Part shown: positions 7,221 through 14,207 of the stretch, piece by piece
Position numbering within the stretch: the stretch's first letter is position 1
How the letters are laid out: every line of letters starts with the position of its first letter
DNA from: an uncultured Eubacteriales bacterium
Lineage (GTDB): Bacteria > Bacillota > Clostridia > Christensenellales > CAG-917
Assembly (NCBI GenBank): GCA_900322215.1
Contig: ONYW01000014.1
Span: 1-33,123, forward strand
Direction: 5' to 3'
DNA: 33,123 nucleotides
Notes under the pieces: generated by a model
Told to the model about the DNA's origin: nothing
Databases searched by the model: none
The model's input: only the letters and a program-made list of their open reading frames with translations
Made by a program: the position numbers and the translations under genes

Positions 7221-7249
7221 AATATAACATCACTTACGAAACAATTCAA
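7221..7249 (-). promoter_or_regulatory. Promoter of the DUF6994-like gene, leaderless geometry
   Basis: On the minus strand: TTGAAT, 17 bp, TATATT, then only 6 nt before the ATG (7214). The predicted transcript would start at or next to the A of the start codon. Confidence 0.55.
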
Positions 7250-7257
7250 GTATTATT

Positions 7258-7340
7258 AAACTGCTCAGTTTAGATGAAGAGCGCGAAAAAGCCCGTTTGT
7301 GAAAGATGAGCGCGCATTTCATGCGTTTGAAAATTTAGTC
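7258..7340 (-). repeat. Truncated E element (E3')
   Basis: Read on the minus strand it contains CACAAACGGGCTTTTTCG, CTCTTCATCTAAACTGAG and CAGTTT, matching the 3' half of E2 closely, but no matching 5' arm. It follows E3 directly. Confidence 0.6.
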
Positions 7341-7536
7341 TAAAACCACGATTATTTGGATGAGAGACAAGGAAACAAAAAAAATCACACCGCCCAATGT
7401 ACTGACGTACATGACCGCGAGTCGCGAACAACTTGCTTGCAAGGATTGTAAACGAAAATGCGGACGAAGTGCTGAGCACAAGACGGTGTGTGTTTTTTGT
7501 AGTTGACGAAGTATATCGCCAAATAGCGCGGTTTTT
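7341..7536 (-). terminator. Gene-end palindrome E3 (after rpsR)
   Basis: On the minus strand the 5' arm AAAACCGCGCTATTTGGCG starts at the rpsR stop and pairs with CCAAATAATCGTGGTTTT. The enclosed sequence has TACTTCGTCAA, a box shared with E4 and E5 (CTAACTTCG), and CACACCG/CGGTGTG followed by a long T-run. This is the longest loop of the family, about 160 nt. Confidence 0.7.
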
Positions 7537-7783
7537 AGTCTGCTTTGTATGGCAACAACGCCATAACGCGTGCGCGCTTGATTGCAACTGCAAGCGGGCG
7601 TTGATGCTTTGCGCATACACCGCTCATTCTGCGTGGAAGGATCTTGCCCTTCTCTGTGATGTAACGTCTGAGTTTTTGCACGTCCTTATAGTCGATGTCT
7701 TCGACGTGCTCTACACAAAATTGGCACACTTTCTTCTTTGGAACTCTCTTTGGAGCACGTGGTGCCTTCAATTCTTCTGCCAT
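7535..7783 (-). CDS. rpsR: 30S ribosomal protein S18
   Basis: An 82-residue protein with the S18 core: [31 protein letters not shown] and [20 protein letters not shown]18 binds the 30S platform with S6. Last gene of rpsF-ssb-rpsR, the usual bacterial order. AAGGAG precedes the ATG by about 9 nt. CxxC and a second Cys in the SGVCAKHQ stretch suggest the zinc-binding form. Its stop codon lies within the 5' arm of E3. Confidence 0.97.
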   Translation of the reverse strand: MAEELKAPRAPKRVPKKKVCQFCVEHVEDIDYKDVQKLRRYITEKGKILPRRMSGVCAKHQRPLAVAIKRARVMALLPYKAD

Positions 7784-7800
7784 ATATCAATTCTCCTTAA

Positions 7801-8181
7801 TTAAAATGGAAGATCTTCGTCGATTGGTTTGAGGTCATCAAAATCGACGTCGTTCTCTTGTTCGTCACCCTTTGTGGAAAGGAATTGAACTTCGTCTGCT
7901 GCGATTTCCGTAACATAACGACGAGTGCCGTCTTGAGCGTCATAGGATCTTGTTTGGACGCTGCCGGAGATGGCTGCTCTTGAACCTTTCTTGAGATAAC
8001 GAGCGCAGTTGTCTGCTTGTGCTCTCCAAACGACTACAGGAAGAAAATCTGTTTCTCTCTTGCCGTCTTTGGAATAGCTACGGGATACTGCAAGTGTGAA
8101 TCTGCAAAATTTGATACCGTTGCTTGTTGAAGCAAGTTCCGGGTCTTTTGTAAGATTACCGATCAAAAATACCTTGTTCAT
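7801..8181 (-). CDS. ssb: Single-stranded DNA-binding protein
   Basis: A 126-residue SSB with an N-terminal OB fold (about 1-105: MNKVFLIGNLTKDPEL, FCRFTLAVSR, FLPVVVWRAQADNCARYL) and a short acidic tail ending DEDLPF, the conserved partner-binding tip. It coats single-stranded DNA in replication and repair as a tetramer. It lies between rpsF and rpsR with short gaps, so it is co-transcribed with them. The linker is shorter than in many bacteria. Confidence 0.96.
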   Translation of the reverse strand: MNKVFLIGNLTKDPELASTSNGIKFCRFTLAVSRSYSKDGKRETDFLPVVVWRAQADNCARYLKKGSRAAISGSVQTRSYDAQDGTRRYVTEIAADEVQFLSTKGDEQENDVDFDDLKPIDEDLPF

Positions 8182-8194
8182 AGTTTTTCTCCTG

Positions 8195-8476
8195 TTATTT
8201 TTTGAGAATCATTTGTCTCAAGATTGTTTCGTCGTTGCGCATTTGTCTGTCGATTTCTGCTTGCGCCTCTTTTGTGCAAGTGACGTTCATAAGAACATAG
8301 TAGCCCTCGTTTTGCTTACCGATTTCATAAGCAAACTTTTTGAGCCCCCACTTGTCAAGAGAGTCGACGGAACCGCCGAGTGTGCCGACCAAATTCGCAA
8401 ATTTGTCAACAACAGCGTTCTTGCGGTCATCTTCGACGTCGCAGCGAATAATGTAGAGAATCTCATACTTATCCAT
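8195..8476 (-). CDS. rpsF: 30S ribosomal protein S6
   Basis: A 93-residue protein of normal S6 length. YEILYIIRCDVEDD opens the ferredoxin-like fold; GLKKFAYEIGKQNEGYYVLMN and the final RQMRNDETILRQMIL complete it. S6 forms a heterodimer with S18 on the 30S platform. AAGGAGG lies 7 nt before the ATG. First gene of the operon; the promoter is at 8548-8576 and a two-hairpin leader lies between. Confidence 0.96.
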   Translation of the reverse strand: MDKYEILYIIRCDVEDDRKNAVVDKFANLVGTLGGSVDSLDKWGLKKFAYEIGKQNEGYYVLMNVTCTKEAQAEIDRQMRNDETILRQMILKK

Positions 8477-8483
8477 AAAACTA

Positions 8484-8541
8484 CCTCCTTGTGGTCTAAA
8501 ATGTCCCTTTCGGGAAAGGATTTGCGCGGATTTTCCACGCG
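8484..8541 (-). promoter_or_regulatory. Two-hairpin rpsF leader, candidate S6:S18 autoregulation site
   Basis: On the minus strand GCGTGGA-aaa-TCCGCGC (8540-8524) forms a 7-bp hairpin, followed by CCTTT-cccg-AAAGG (about 8519-8506), then the ribosome site. Many bacteria carry an rpsF leader motif with a CCG element bound by S6:S18. The CCCGAAAGG here is suggestive, but the match to the known consensus was not tested. Confidence 0.4.
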
Positions 8542-8547
8542 AACAAT

Positions 8548-8576
8548 ATAATATAGTAAATATTTTGTTTTGTAAA
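8548..8576 (-). promoter_or_regulatory. Promoter of rpsF-ssb-rpsR
   Basis: On the minus strand: TTTACA, 17 bp, TATTAT, in a strongly AT-rich region. The start would be near 8541, giving a leader of about 65 nt. The stretch 8577-8685 upstream is AT-rich with a weak GTGTTTT/AAAACAC inverted repeat and no gene. Confidence 0.6.
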
Positions 8577-8685
8577 GTAAATTTAATTAAATTCTATATT
8601 AAATAATATATAGTGTTTTTGTTTGTATTTATAATACAAAACACATTATAAAAACCTGCTATCTCTAAATTCGTTCCGTCAAGAC

Positions 8686-9165
8686 GAGCAACCTCACACG
8701 TGTGAATACATTATATACGTCATTGCGGACACTTCGTGTCTTTGTTAGTATTTCAGTTTTCAAAATAGGTTGAGGAGCGTGTGGTTGCTCTAAAATGGTG
8801 CCGTCGTTTAACCCTAAATGCAACACCCCTTCCTGCTCTAAACAGGCTGTACGGGTAAAACCTTAAATAAAGTTTCCCATCTCCTTCGTATGGTTCTTCC
8901 CACCGCGCCTGTACCGAACACAAGTCAAAATGCTTAGTTTATGGAAAATAATATTGTCGCATTTTGACCTTGCTATTCTCTACAAGGCTTTATACCCGCT
9001 CCGGGAAGCACCGTCGGTGCCCTCAAAAGTATCGTGCTCTCATTATGCCACGCCTCTTTGGGCGAAATAAAACGGAGCCTCGCCGTCGAGGCGTACTATG
9101 TATCAGTCGGGACACACTCACGCGGTCGTCGCCGCTGCGACTCCAATTCCGTCTTCGAATTAGTG
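8686..9165 (-). repeat. Dispersed structured repeat L, copy C
   Basis: Read on the minus strand it matches copy B from ATTCGAAGACGG to AAACTTTATTT, then adds a segment like copy A (AGCAGGAAGGGGTGTTGCAT). It ends with GACACGAAGTGTC and CACACGTGTGAGGTTGCTC, pairing with AGAGCAACCACAC. The first hairpin is replaced by CGCCTC...GAGGCG with a different loop. It lies between E4 and the rpsF promoter, in the rpsF direction. An apparent reading frame at 8964-9260 is a by-product of the repeat. Confidence 0.75.
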
Positions 9166-9190
9166 ATTTGGCAATTATCACACATAGTAT

Positions 9191-9243
9191 TGAATGGAGA
9201 ATAAACAGTACGAGAGAGATGAGATGCTCCCATAGAATGGAGA
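9191..9243 (-). repeat. Partial copies of the guaA 3' end
   Basis: On the plus strand, TAGAATGGAGAGTAAACCGC (9233-9252) and the weaker TTGAATGGAGAATAAACAG (9190-9208) resemble, on the opposite strand, the guaA end AATAGAATGGGAGTAAACCG. The E4 inverted repeat thus reaches through the stop codon into the last guaA codons. Confidence 0.55.
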
Positions 9244-9367
9244 GTAAACCGCAATATTGAGATGAATAACAAGGAAAAACCCTCTTTCACAAGCCCTAAT
9301 GTACAAAACGTACATGAGATTGGGAAAGAGGGTTTTGACGAAGTTAGTCGCTCAATAGTGCGGTTTA
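9244..9367 (-). terminator. Gene-end palindrome E4 (after guaA)
   Basis: On the minus strand the arms are AAACCGCACTATTGAGCG (starting at the guaA TAA) and CTCAATATTGCGGTTTAC. The TATTGAG variant is matched in both arms. Inside: CTAACTTCGTCAA, then a terminator CCCTCTTTC/GAAAGAGGG with TTTTT, whose loop carries CATGTACGTTTTGTACATTAGGGC. E5 has the same plan with compensating stem changes. Confidence 0.8.
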
Positions 9368-10894
9368 CTCCCATTCTATTGTCGCAGGGGGCTTACCGGT
9401 AATATCATACACCACTCTCGACACACCCTTCACTTCGTTTACGATACGCGAAGAGATTTTGTCGAGGACGTCGTATGGAATGTGCGCGTATTCCGCCGTC
9501 ATAAAGTCGCTTGTGATGACGGCGCGGAGACCGAGGACGTAGTTGTAGGTCCTGCCGTCGCCCATGACGCCGACCGTACGCATGTCGGTAAGGACTGCAA
9601 AATATTGGCTGTAATGCAGGTTCGCATTTTCGAGTTCCGAACGGTAGATGGCGTCCGCGTCGCGGAGGATGTCAAGTCTTTCCTTCGTGATTTCGCCGAT
9701 GCAACGGACGGCAAGTCCGGGGCCCGGGAACGGTTGACGGCTGACGAGTCTCTCGTCGAGACCGAGTTTCCTGCCGAGGGCTCTGACTTCGTCTTTGAAG
9801 AGTGAACGAAGCGGTTCTACAAGTCCTATAAACTTGGTGTCCTTCGGAAGACCGCCGACGTTGTGGTGAGATTTTATGACTGCGCCCGTTGTGAGACCAC
9901 TCTCGACCACGTCAGGATAGATAGTGCCCTGCGCGAGGAAGGAGCCCGCAAACTTGCTGCTCTCCTCTTCAAACACGCGGACAAATTCCTCTCCTATGAT
10001 TTTGCGCTTGCGCTCAGGCTCCGTGACTCCTGCGAGTTTTGTGAGGAAACGCTTTTCCGCGTCCACGCGGACGAAGTTTAAGGATTTGCCTGCAAACGCC
10101 TCCTCTATCTCGTCACCCTCGTTCTTTCTCATCATACCGTGATCGACGAAGATGCAGGTGAGTTGATTAGGGATCGCCTTTTCGAGGATTGCCGCGCAAA
10201 CCGAACTGTCCACGCCTCCGCTGAGTCCGAGCACCACTTGATGATCTCCGACCTGCTCGCGGATACGCTCTATCTCGTTTTTGATAAAGTCGTCCATGTT
10301 GTAGTCGCCTGCCGCACCGCACACGTTGTAAAGGAAGTTGTGAATGAGTTTCGTTCCGTTCTTCGTGCGTTCGACTTCCGGGTGGAATTGAACGGCATAG
10401 AGGCGTCTATCCTTGTTCTCCATTGCGGCTATCGGACAGTCCCCCGTGTGCGCGAGGGCTTTGAATCCCTCGGGCATTTTTGCGACGTAGTCCGTATGGC
10501 TCATAAGCGACACGGTCTCTTTGTCAAGCCCCTCGAAGAGCGGGCTGTCCGCGTCGAGCGTCGTATCTATCGTGCCGTACTCGCTCACCTTGCAGGATTT
10601 GACTTCTCCGCCCAAGGTGTATGCCATGAGTTGCATGCCGTAGCAAATGCCGAGGATAGGCACGCCGATTCCAAAGAGTTCCTTCGTCGTGTGAGGCGAG
10701 GACTCTTCGTAGACGCTGTGAGGTCCGCCCGTCAAAATGATGCCGATCGGCGCGATTTCTTTGAGCGTCTCGATTGGCGTGTTGCCTGCAAGAATTTGTG
10801 AATGGACCTTGCATTCTCTCACCCTTCTTGCGATAAGTTCTTTGTATTGTCCGCCAAAATCGAGGACTACAACTGTTTGGTTTTTGTTTGCCAT
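9365..10894 (-). CDS. guaA: GMP synthase (glutamine-hydrolysing)
   Basis: A 509-residue enzyme converting XMP to GMP with ATP and glutamine. The N-terminal class I amidotransferase (about 1-190) has the nucleophile motif [15 protein letters not shown] and the His-Glu pair in QFHPEVERT. The ATP-pyrophosphatase domain has the P-loop [14 protein letters not shown]. The C-terminal dimerisation domain ends KPPATIEWE, the usual GuaA terminus. The start is the ATG at 10894 with AAGGAAG before it; the in-frame extension upstream runs into purA in another frame and is not coding. Third gene after purB and purA, so the operon covers both exits from IMP except guaB. Confidence 0.97.
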   Translation of the reverse strand: MANKNQTVVVLDFGGQYKELIARRVRECKVHSQILAGNTPIETLKEIAPIGIILTGGPHSVYEESSPHTTKELFGIGVPILGICYGMQLMAYTLGGEVKSCKVSEYGTIDTTLDADSPLFEGLDKETVSLMSHTDYVAKMPEGFKALAHTGDCPIAAMENKDRRLYAVQFHPEVERTKNGTKLIHNFLYNVCGAAGDYNMDDFIKNEIERIREQVGDHQVVLGLSGGVDSSVCAAILEKAIPNQLTCIFVDHGMMRKNEGDEIEEAFAGKSLNFVRVDAEKRFLTKLAGVTEPERKRKIIGEEFVRVFEEESSKFAGSFLAQGTIYPDVVESGLTTGAVIKSHHNVGGLPKDTKFIGLVEPLRSLFKDEVRALGRKLGLDERLVSRQPFPGPGLAVRCIGEITKERLDILRDADAIYRSELENANLHYSQYFAVLTDMRTVGVMGDGRTYNYVLGLRAVITSDFMTAEYAHIPYDVLDKISSRIVNEVKGVSRVVYDITGKPPATIEWE

Positions 10895-10967
10895 ATTCTT
10901 CCTTTTCGCCACTTTACACACGCGTTTTGCGGTCATAAACCGCTGTTTGTGCGAATTTGTGTTTTTG

Positions 10968-12239
10968 TTATTTGATGATAATCGCGTCGCGCTCCGCGCC
11001 GACCGAGATGTATTTGATGTTGCAGTCAACCGCTTTTTCGATATACTCGATATAGTCTCTCGCCTCTTTCGGGAGGTCGGAATACTTTCTGCAATTTGCG
11101 GTTGAGCAGTGCCAGCCCGGCACGTATTCGACGATAGGCTTCGCCGTGTTGAGAGCCTCGCCCGACGGGAACTCTTCCACACGCTTGCCGTCCACTTCGT
11201 ACGCGACGCAAACGGGGATTTTGTCCATATAGTCGAGAATGTCGAGTTTTGTGAGCGCGATTTCGCTTGCCGCCTGAACCATACAGCCGTATCTTGACGC
11301 AACGACGTCAAAACCGCCGACGCGTCTCGGTCTGCCCGTTGCCGCGCCGTATTCTCCGCCTGCTTTTCTCAGTTCTTCCGCTTCTTCGCCAAACATTTCC
11401 GCCGTGAAAGGACCTTCTCCTACGCAGGTGGAGTATGCTTTCATAACGCCGATCGCGCTGTCCACCTTTCTATTCGGAATACCCGCGCCGACAGGACCGT
11501 ATGCGGTTATCGTGTTGGAAGAGGTCGTGTAGGGATAGATGCCGAAGTCTATGTCTCTTAGTGCGCCGAGTTGTGCCTCGAGCATAACCTTCTTGCCCGC
11601 GTCGAGCGCCTTGTTGAGGTAGTAGCCCGTGTCAATGATGTAGTCTTTGAGCGGTTCGCCGAATTGCTTGAACCAGTCGAGCATTCCCTCGACCGTATAA
11701 GGTTCCGCGCCGTACGAACCGACTATCGTAAGGTTTTTCCATTCGATGATGGTCTCCAAACGTGAGCGGAGATATTCCGGGTGCAAAATGTCGCCCATGC
11801 GAATCGCCTTTTTCATATACTTGTCCGCATAGATAGGAGATATACCGCGGCGTGTAGAACCGAACTTCCTGTCCGCAAGTCTATCCTCTTCAAGGCAGTC
11901 TTGCATGACGTCAAACGGGCAACAAACGACCGCTTTATCGCTGATTTTGAGATTCTTCGGAGAGATATTGATTCCGCCCTCTCTAAGTTTCGCGATTTCA
12001 CCGCAAAGGTGCTCGATGTTGACGACCATACCGTTTCCGATGACGTTGACTTTGTCATCGCGCAAAATTGCGGACGGCAAGATGTTGAGCACAAATTTGC
12101 CCTTGTCGTTGATGACGGTGTGTCCTGCGTTGTTTCCGCCTTGGTAGCGGACGACGATGTCTTGAGACTCTGCGAGAAGGTCGACCATACGGCCCTTGCC
12201 TTCGTCGCCCCAGTTGATGCCCACGATTGATGTTAACAT
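10968..12239 (-). CDS. purA: Adenylosuccinate synthetase
   Basis: A 423-residue enzyme joining IMP and aspartate with GTP to give adenylosuccinate, the first step to AMP. Signature [19 protein letters not shown] at the start carries the catalytic Asp and phosphate loop; [12 protein letters not shown] carries the catalytic His. Further family segments are [19 protein letters not shown] ([15 protein letters not shown]), [10 protein letters not shown] and LTKLDILD. Length is normal. AGAGG precedes the ATG. It follows purB by 26 nt and precedes guaA by 73 nt; that gap holds an AGCGGTTTATGACCGC hairpin without a T-run. Confidence 0.97.
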   Translation of the reverse strand: MLTSIVGINWGDEGKGRMVDLLAESQDIVVRYQGGNNAGHTVINDKGKFVLNILPSAILRDDKVNVIGNGMVVNIEHLCGEIAKLREGGINISPKNLKISDKAVVCCPFDVMQDCLEEDRLADRKFGSTRRGISPIYADKYMKKAIRMGDILHPEYLRSRLETIIEWKNLTIVGSYGAEPYTVEGMLDWFKQFGEPLKDYIIDTGYYLNKALDAGKKVMLEAQLGALRDIDFGIYPYTTSSNTITAYGPVGAGIPNRKVDSAIGVMKAYSTCVGEGPFTAEMFGEEAEELRKAGGEYGAATGRPRRVGGFDVVASRYGCMVQAASEIALTKLDILDYMDKIPVCVAYEVDGKRVEEFPSGEALNTAKPIVEYVPGWHCSTANCRKYSDLPKEARDYIEYIEKAVDCNIKYISVGAERDAIIIK

Positions 12240-12265
12240 GGATTTATACCTCTAAAATTATTTGC

Positions 12266-13699
12266 TTAATATTTGATTTCTTCCGCGACGATTATGTCGT
12301 GTTTGTTCCTTTCAAGCAGCGGATCTACGACGTTTGCCAAGTATTCTTCCACTTGTTCCTCCGCCATTCCCGTAAACGCCTTGACGTCCACAAGCGAATC
12401 GAGTTCCTGCTTGGAGAGCCCAAATTGCTTGTCCGCAAGGATCCTGTCAAGCAGGTCGTTTTCTCCGCCCTGCTCCTTGACGACGCGCGCGGCTGCGACT
12501 GAGTGCTTGCGTATAGCCTCGTGCAAAACCTGCCTGTCTCCGCCCTTGACTTTTACGCAGTACATGAGAATATTCTCGGTCGCCATAAACGGAAGTTCCC
12601 TGTTGAGATTTTTCTCGATAATCTTCGGAAAGACGGTTAAACCGCTTATTACGTTCGTATAAAGTGCGAGTATTGCGTCAACGGCAAGAAACGCCTCGCT
12701 CATCGAGATGCGCTTGTTCGCGCTGTCGTCGAGCGTCCTTTCAAACCATTGAGCGGAGGCGGTGATGGCGGGATTGAGGCTGTTCACGATGACGTATCTT
12801 GAAAGGCTCGCGATTCTTTCGCTTCTCATCGGGTTGCGTTTATATGCCATGGCGGACGAGCCGATTTGTCCGCTCTCAAAAGGCTCTTCAGCCTCTTTCA
12901 TGTGCGACAAGAGGCGTACGTCGTTGGAGAATTTGGTCGCACTCTCGGCAATTGACGAGAGCACTCGCATGACGTTTGCGTCCATCTTTCTTGTGTACGT
13001 CTGTCCGGACACGTCGAAAGTTTTTTCAAATCCCATCTTGCTTGCAATGAGTTTGTCAAGCGCCTTGACCTTCTCCGTGTCTCCCTCAAAGAGTTCGAGA
13101 AAACTCGCCGCCGTACCCGTCGTGCCTTTGCAGCCGAGGAGTCTCATGCGGGAGAGTTCGAAGTCAAGCGTTTCAAGGTCGATGACGAGGTCTTGAAGCC
13201 AAAGCGTCGCGCGTTTGCCGACGGTCGTCGGTTGAGCGGCTTGAAAATGCGTATAGCCGAGCGTCGCAAGCCCTTTCCACTGCCTGGCAAAGTCACGAAC
13301 GGACTTTATGAGCGTGACGAGTTCCTTCCTGACCAAGCGGAGCGCCTCGCGCATGACGATGACGTCCGTGTTGTCGCCGACGTAGCAACTTGTCGCGCCG
13401 AGGTGAATGATAGGTTTTGCCTTCGGGCACGCCTTGCCAAAGGTGAGGACGTGCGCCATTACGTCGTGGCGGACTTCTCTCTCCTTTGCCTTTGCAAACT
13501 CATAGTCTATATCGTCCGCATGCGCCTTCATTTCGGCGATTTGCTCGTCGGATATGGCGATACCGAGTTCCTTTTCGGACTCGGCAAGAGCAATCCAAAG
13601 TTTACGCCAAGTTCCAAACTTGAAATCCGGCGAAAAGATATACTGCATTTTTTCACTTGAATATCTCTCGGAAAACGGGGAAACGTATTTGTCTTGCAT
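12266..13699 (-). CDS. purB: Adenylosuccinate lyase
   Basis: A 477-residue fumarase/aspartase-superfamily enzyme cleaving adenylosuccinate to AMP and SAICAR to AICAR, with fumarate released. The family signature is GQIGSSAMAYKRNPMRSERI (catalytic Ser loop); other conserved stretches are HLGATSCYVGDNTD and THFQAAQPTTVGKR. The protein starts MQDKYVSPFSERY at the ATG 13699, preceded by GGAGG at 5 nt spacing. The upstream in-frame extension overlaps the promoter and is rejected. First gene of purB-purA-guaA. Confidence 0.96.
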   Translation of the reverse strand: MQDKYVSPFSERYSSEKMQYIFSPDFKFGTWRKLWIALAESEKELGIAISDEQIAEMKAHADDIDYEFAKAKEREVRHDVMAHVLTFGKACPKAKPIIHLGATSCYVGDNTDVIVMREALRLVRKELVTLIKSVRDFARQWKGLATLGYTHFQAAQPTTVGKRATLWLQDLVIDLETLDFELSRMRLLGCKGTTGTAASFLELFEGDTEKVKALDKLIASKMGFEKTFDVSGQTYTRKMDANVMRVLSSIAESATKFSNDVRLLSHMKEAEEPFESGQIGSSAMAYKRNPMRSERIASLSRYVIVNSLNPAITASAQWFERTLDDSANKRISMSEAFLAVDAILALYTNVISGLTVFPKIIEKNLNRELPFMATENILMYCVKVKGGDRQVLHEAIRKHSVAAARVVKEQGGENDLLDRILADKQFGLSKQELDSLVDVKAFTGMAEEQVEEYLANVVDPLLERNKHDIIVAEEIKY

Positions 13700-13745
13700 A
13701 AAGCCTCCGAAGCGGCGCGCGTAAACGCCGAATAAATACATTGTT

Positions 13746-13774
13746 ATTATAAACATATAACTGGTTAATGTCAA
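13746..13774 (-). promoter_or_regulatory. Consensus promoter of purB-purA-guaA
   Basis: On the minus strand: TTGACA (13774-13769), 17 bp, TATAAT (13751-13746). A 40-nt leader follows with a CGGCG...CGCCG hairpin. No PurR box or guanine riboswitch was seen. Confidence 0.85.
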
Positions 13775-13782
13775 TGAAAAAT

Positions 13783-13796
13783 GCGCACGCGTGCGC
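13783..13796. promoter_or_regulatory. GC-rich perfect palindrome upstream of the purB promoter
   Basis: GCGCACGCGTGCGC is a 14-bp perfect palindrome 9 bp upstream of the purB -35 box. It could be an operator, or be chance. The rest of the interval to 14109 is AT-rich with no gene or recognisable riboswitch. Confidence 0.35.
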
Positions 13797-14109
13797 GATA
13801 TATTTGGGGGAGGCTTCGCCTATTTTTGTTGCTATATGCACGCAACGACTTCGAGCGTTTCGTCGCTTTTTCGTTAAATCTTGCTCGAGGAGTCAAAAAG
13901 CAAATTCCCCGCTCAAAAATTTCTCCAAAACGTTAAAAACCGTGAGATATATCAAAATATTCAAAAGTATAATTTTTTATTTTTCGGTTTCAAATTCAGT
14001 TTTGTATAAATATTTATGCAAATTTATGTATAATACTCTAAAATTTATGTTATAAATATTCTATTTTTGTATTTTCGAAAAATTGTTGAAATTTTTTGTT
14101 TTCAATCCG

Positions 14110-14137
14110 TTGACAAATGGAAAACTTGGAATATAAT
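14110..14137 (+). promoter_or_regulatory. Promoter of glnN
   Basis: TTGACA (14110-14115), 16 bp, TATAAT (14132-14137). The leader of about 65 nt ends in a strong GGGAGGAG ribosome site, partly facing CCCTTTGGG. Confidence 0.8.
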
Positions 14138-14207
14138 TTGCAGTATAAATTTACGAAAACAAAAGGACGGCTGTTGCATACAATGGTAAGCCCTTTGGGA
14201 GGAGAAA

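Noticed and set aside
10905..10960. Hairpin AGCGGTTTATGACCGC between purA and guaA as a terminator or riboswitch.
   Set aside because: There is no T-run and no guanine-riboswitch core; the gap is only 73 nt.
10895..11311. N-terminal extension of the guaA frame by 139 residues.
   Set aside because: It overlaps purA in another frame, has biased composition, and GuaA normally starts at the [16 protein letters not shown] position with a good ribosome site.
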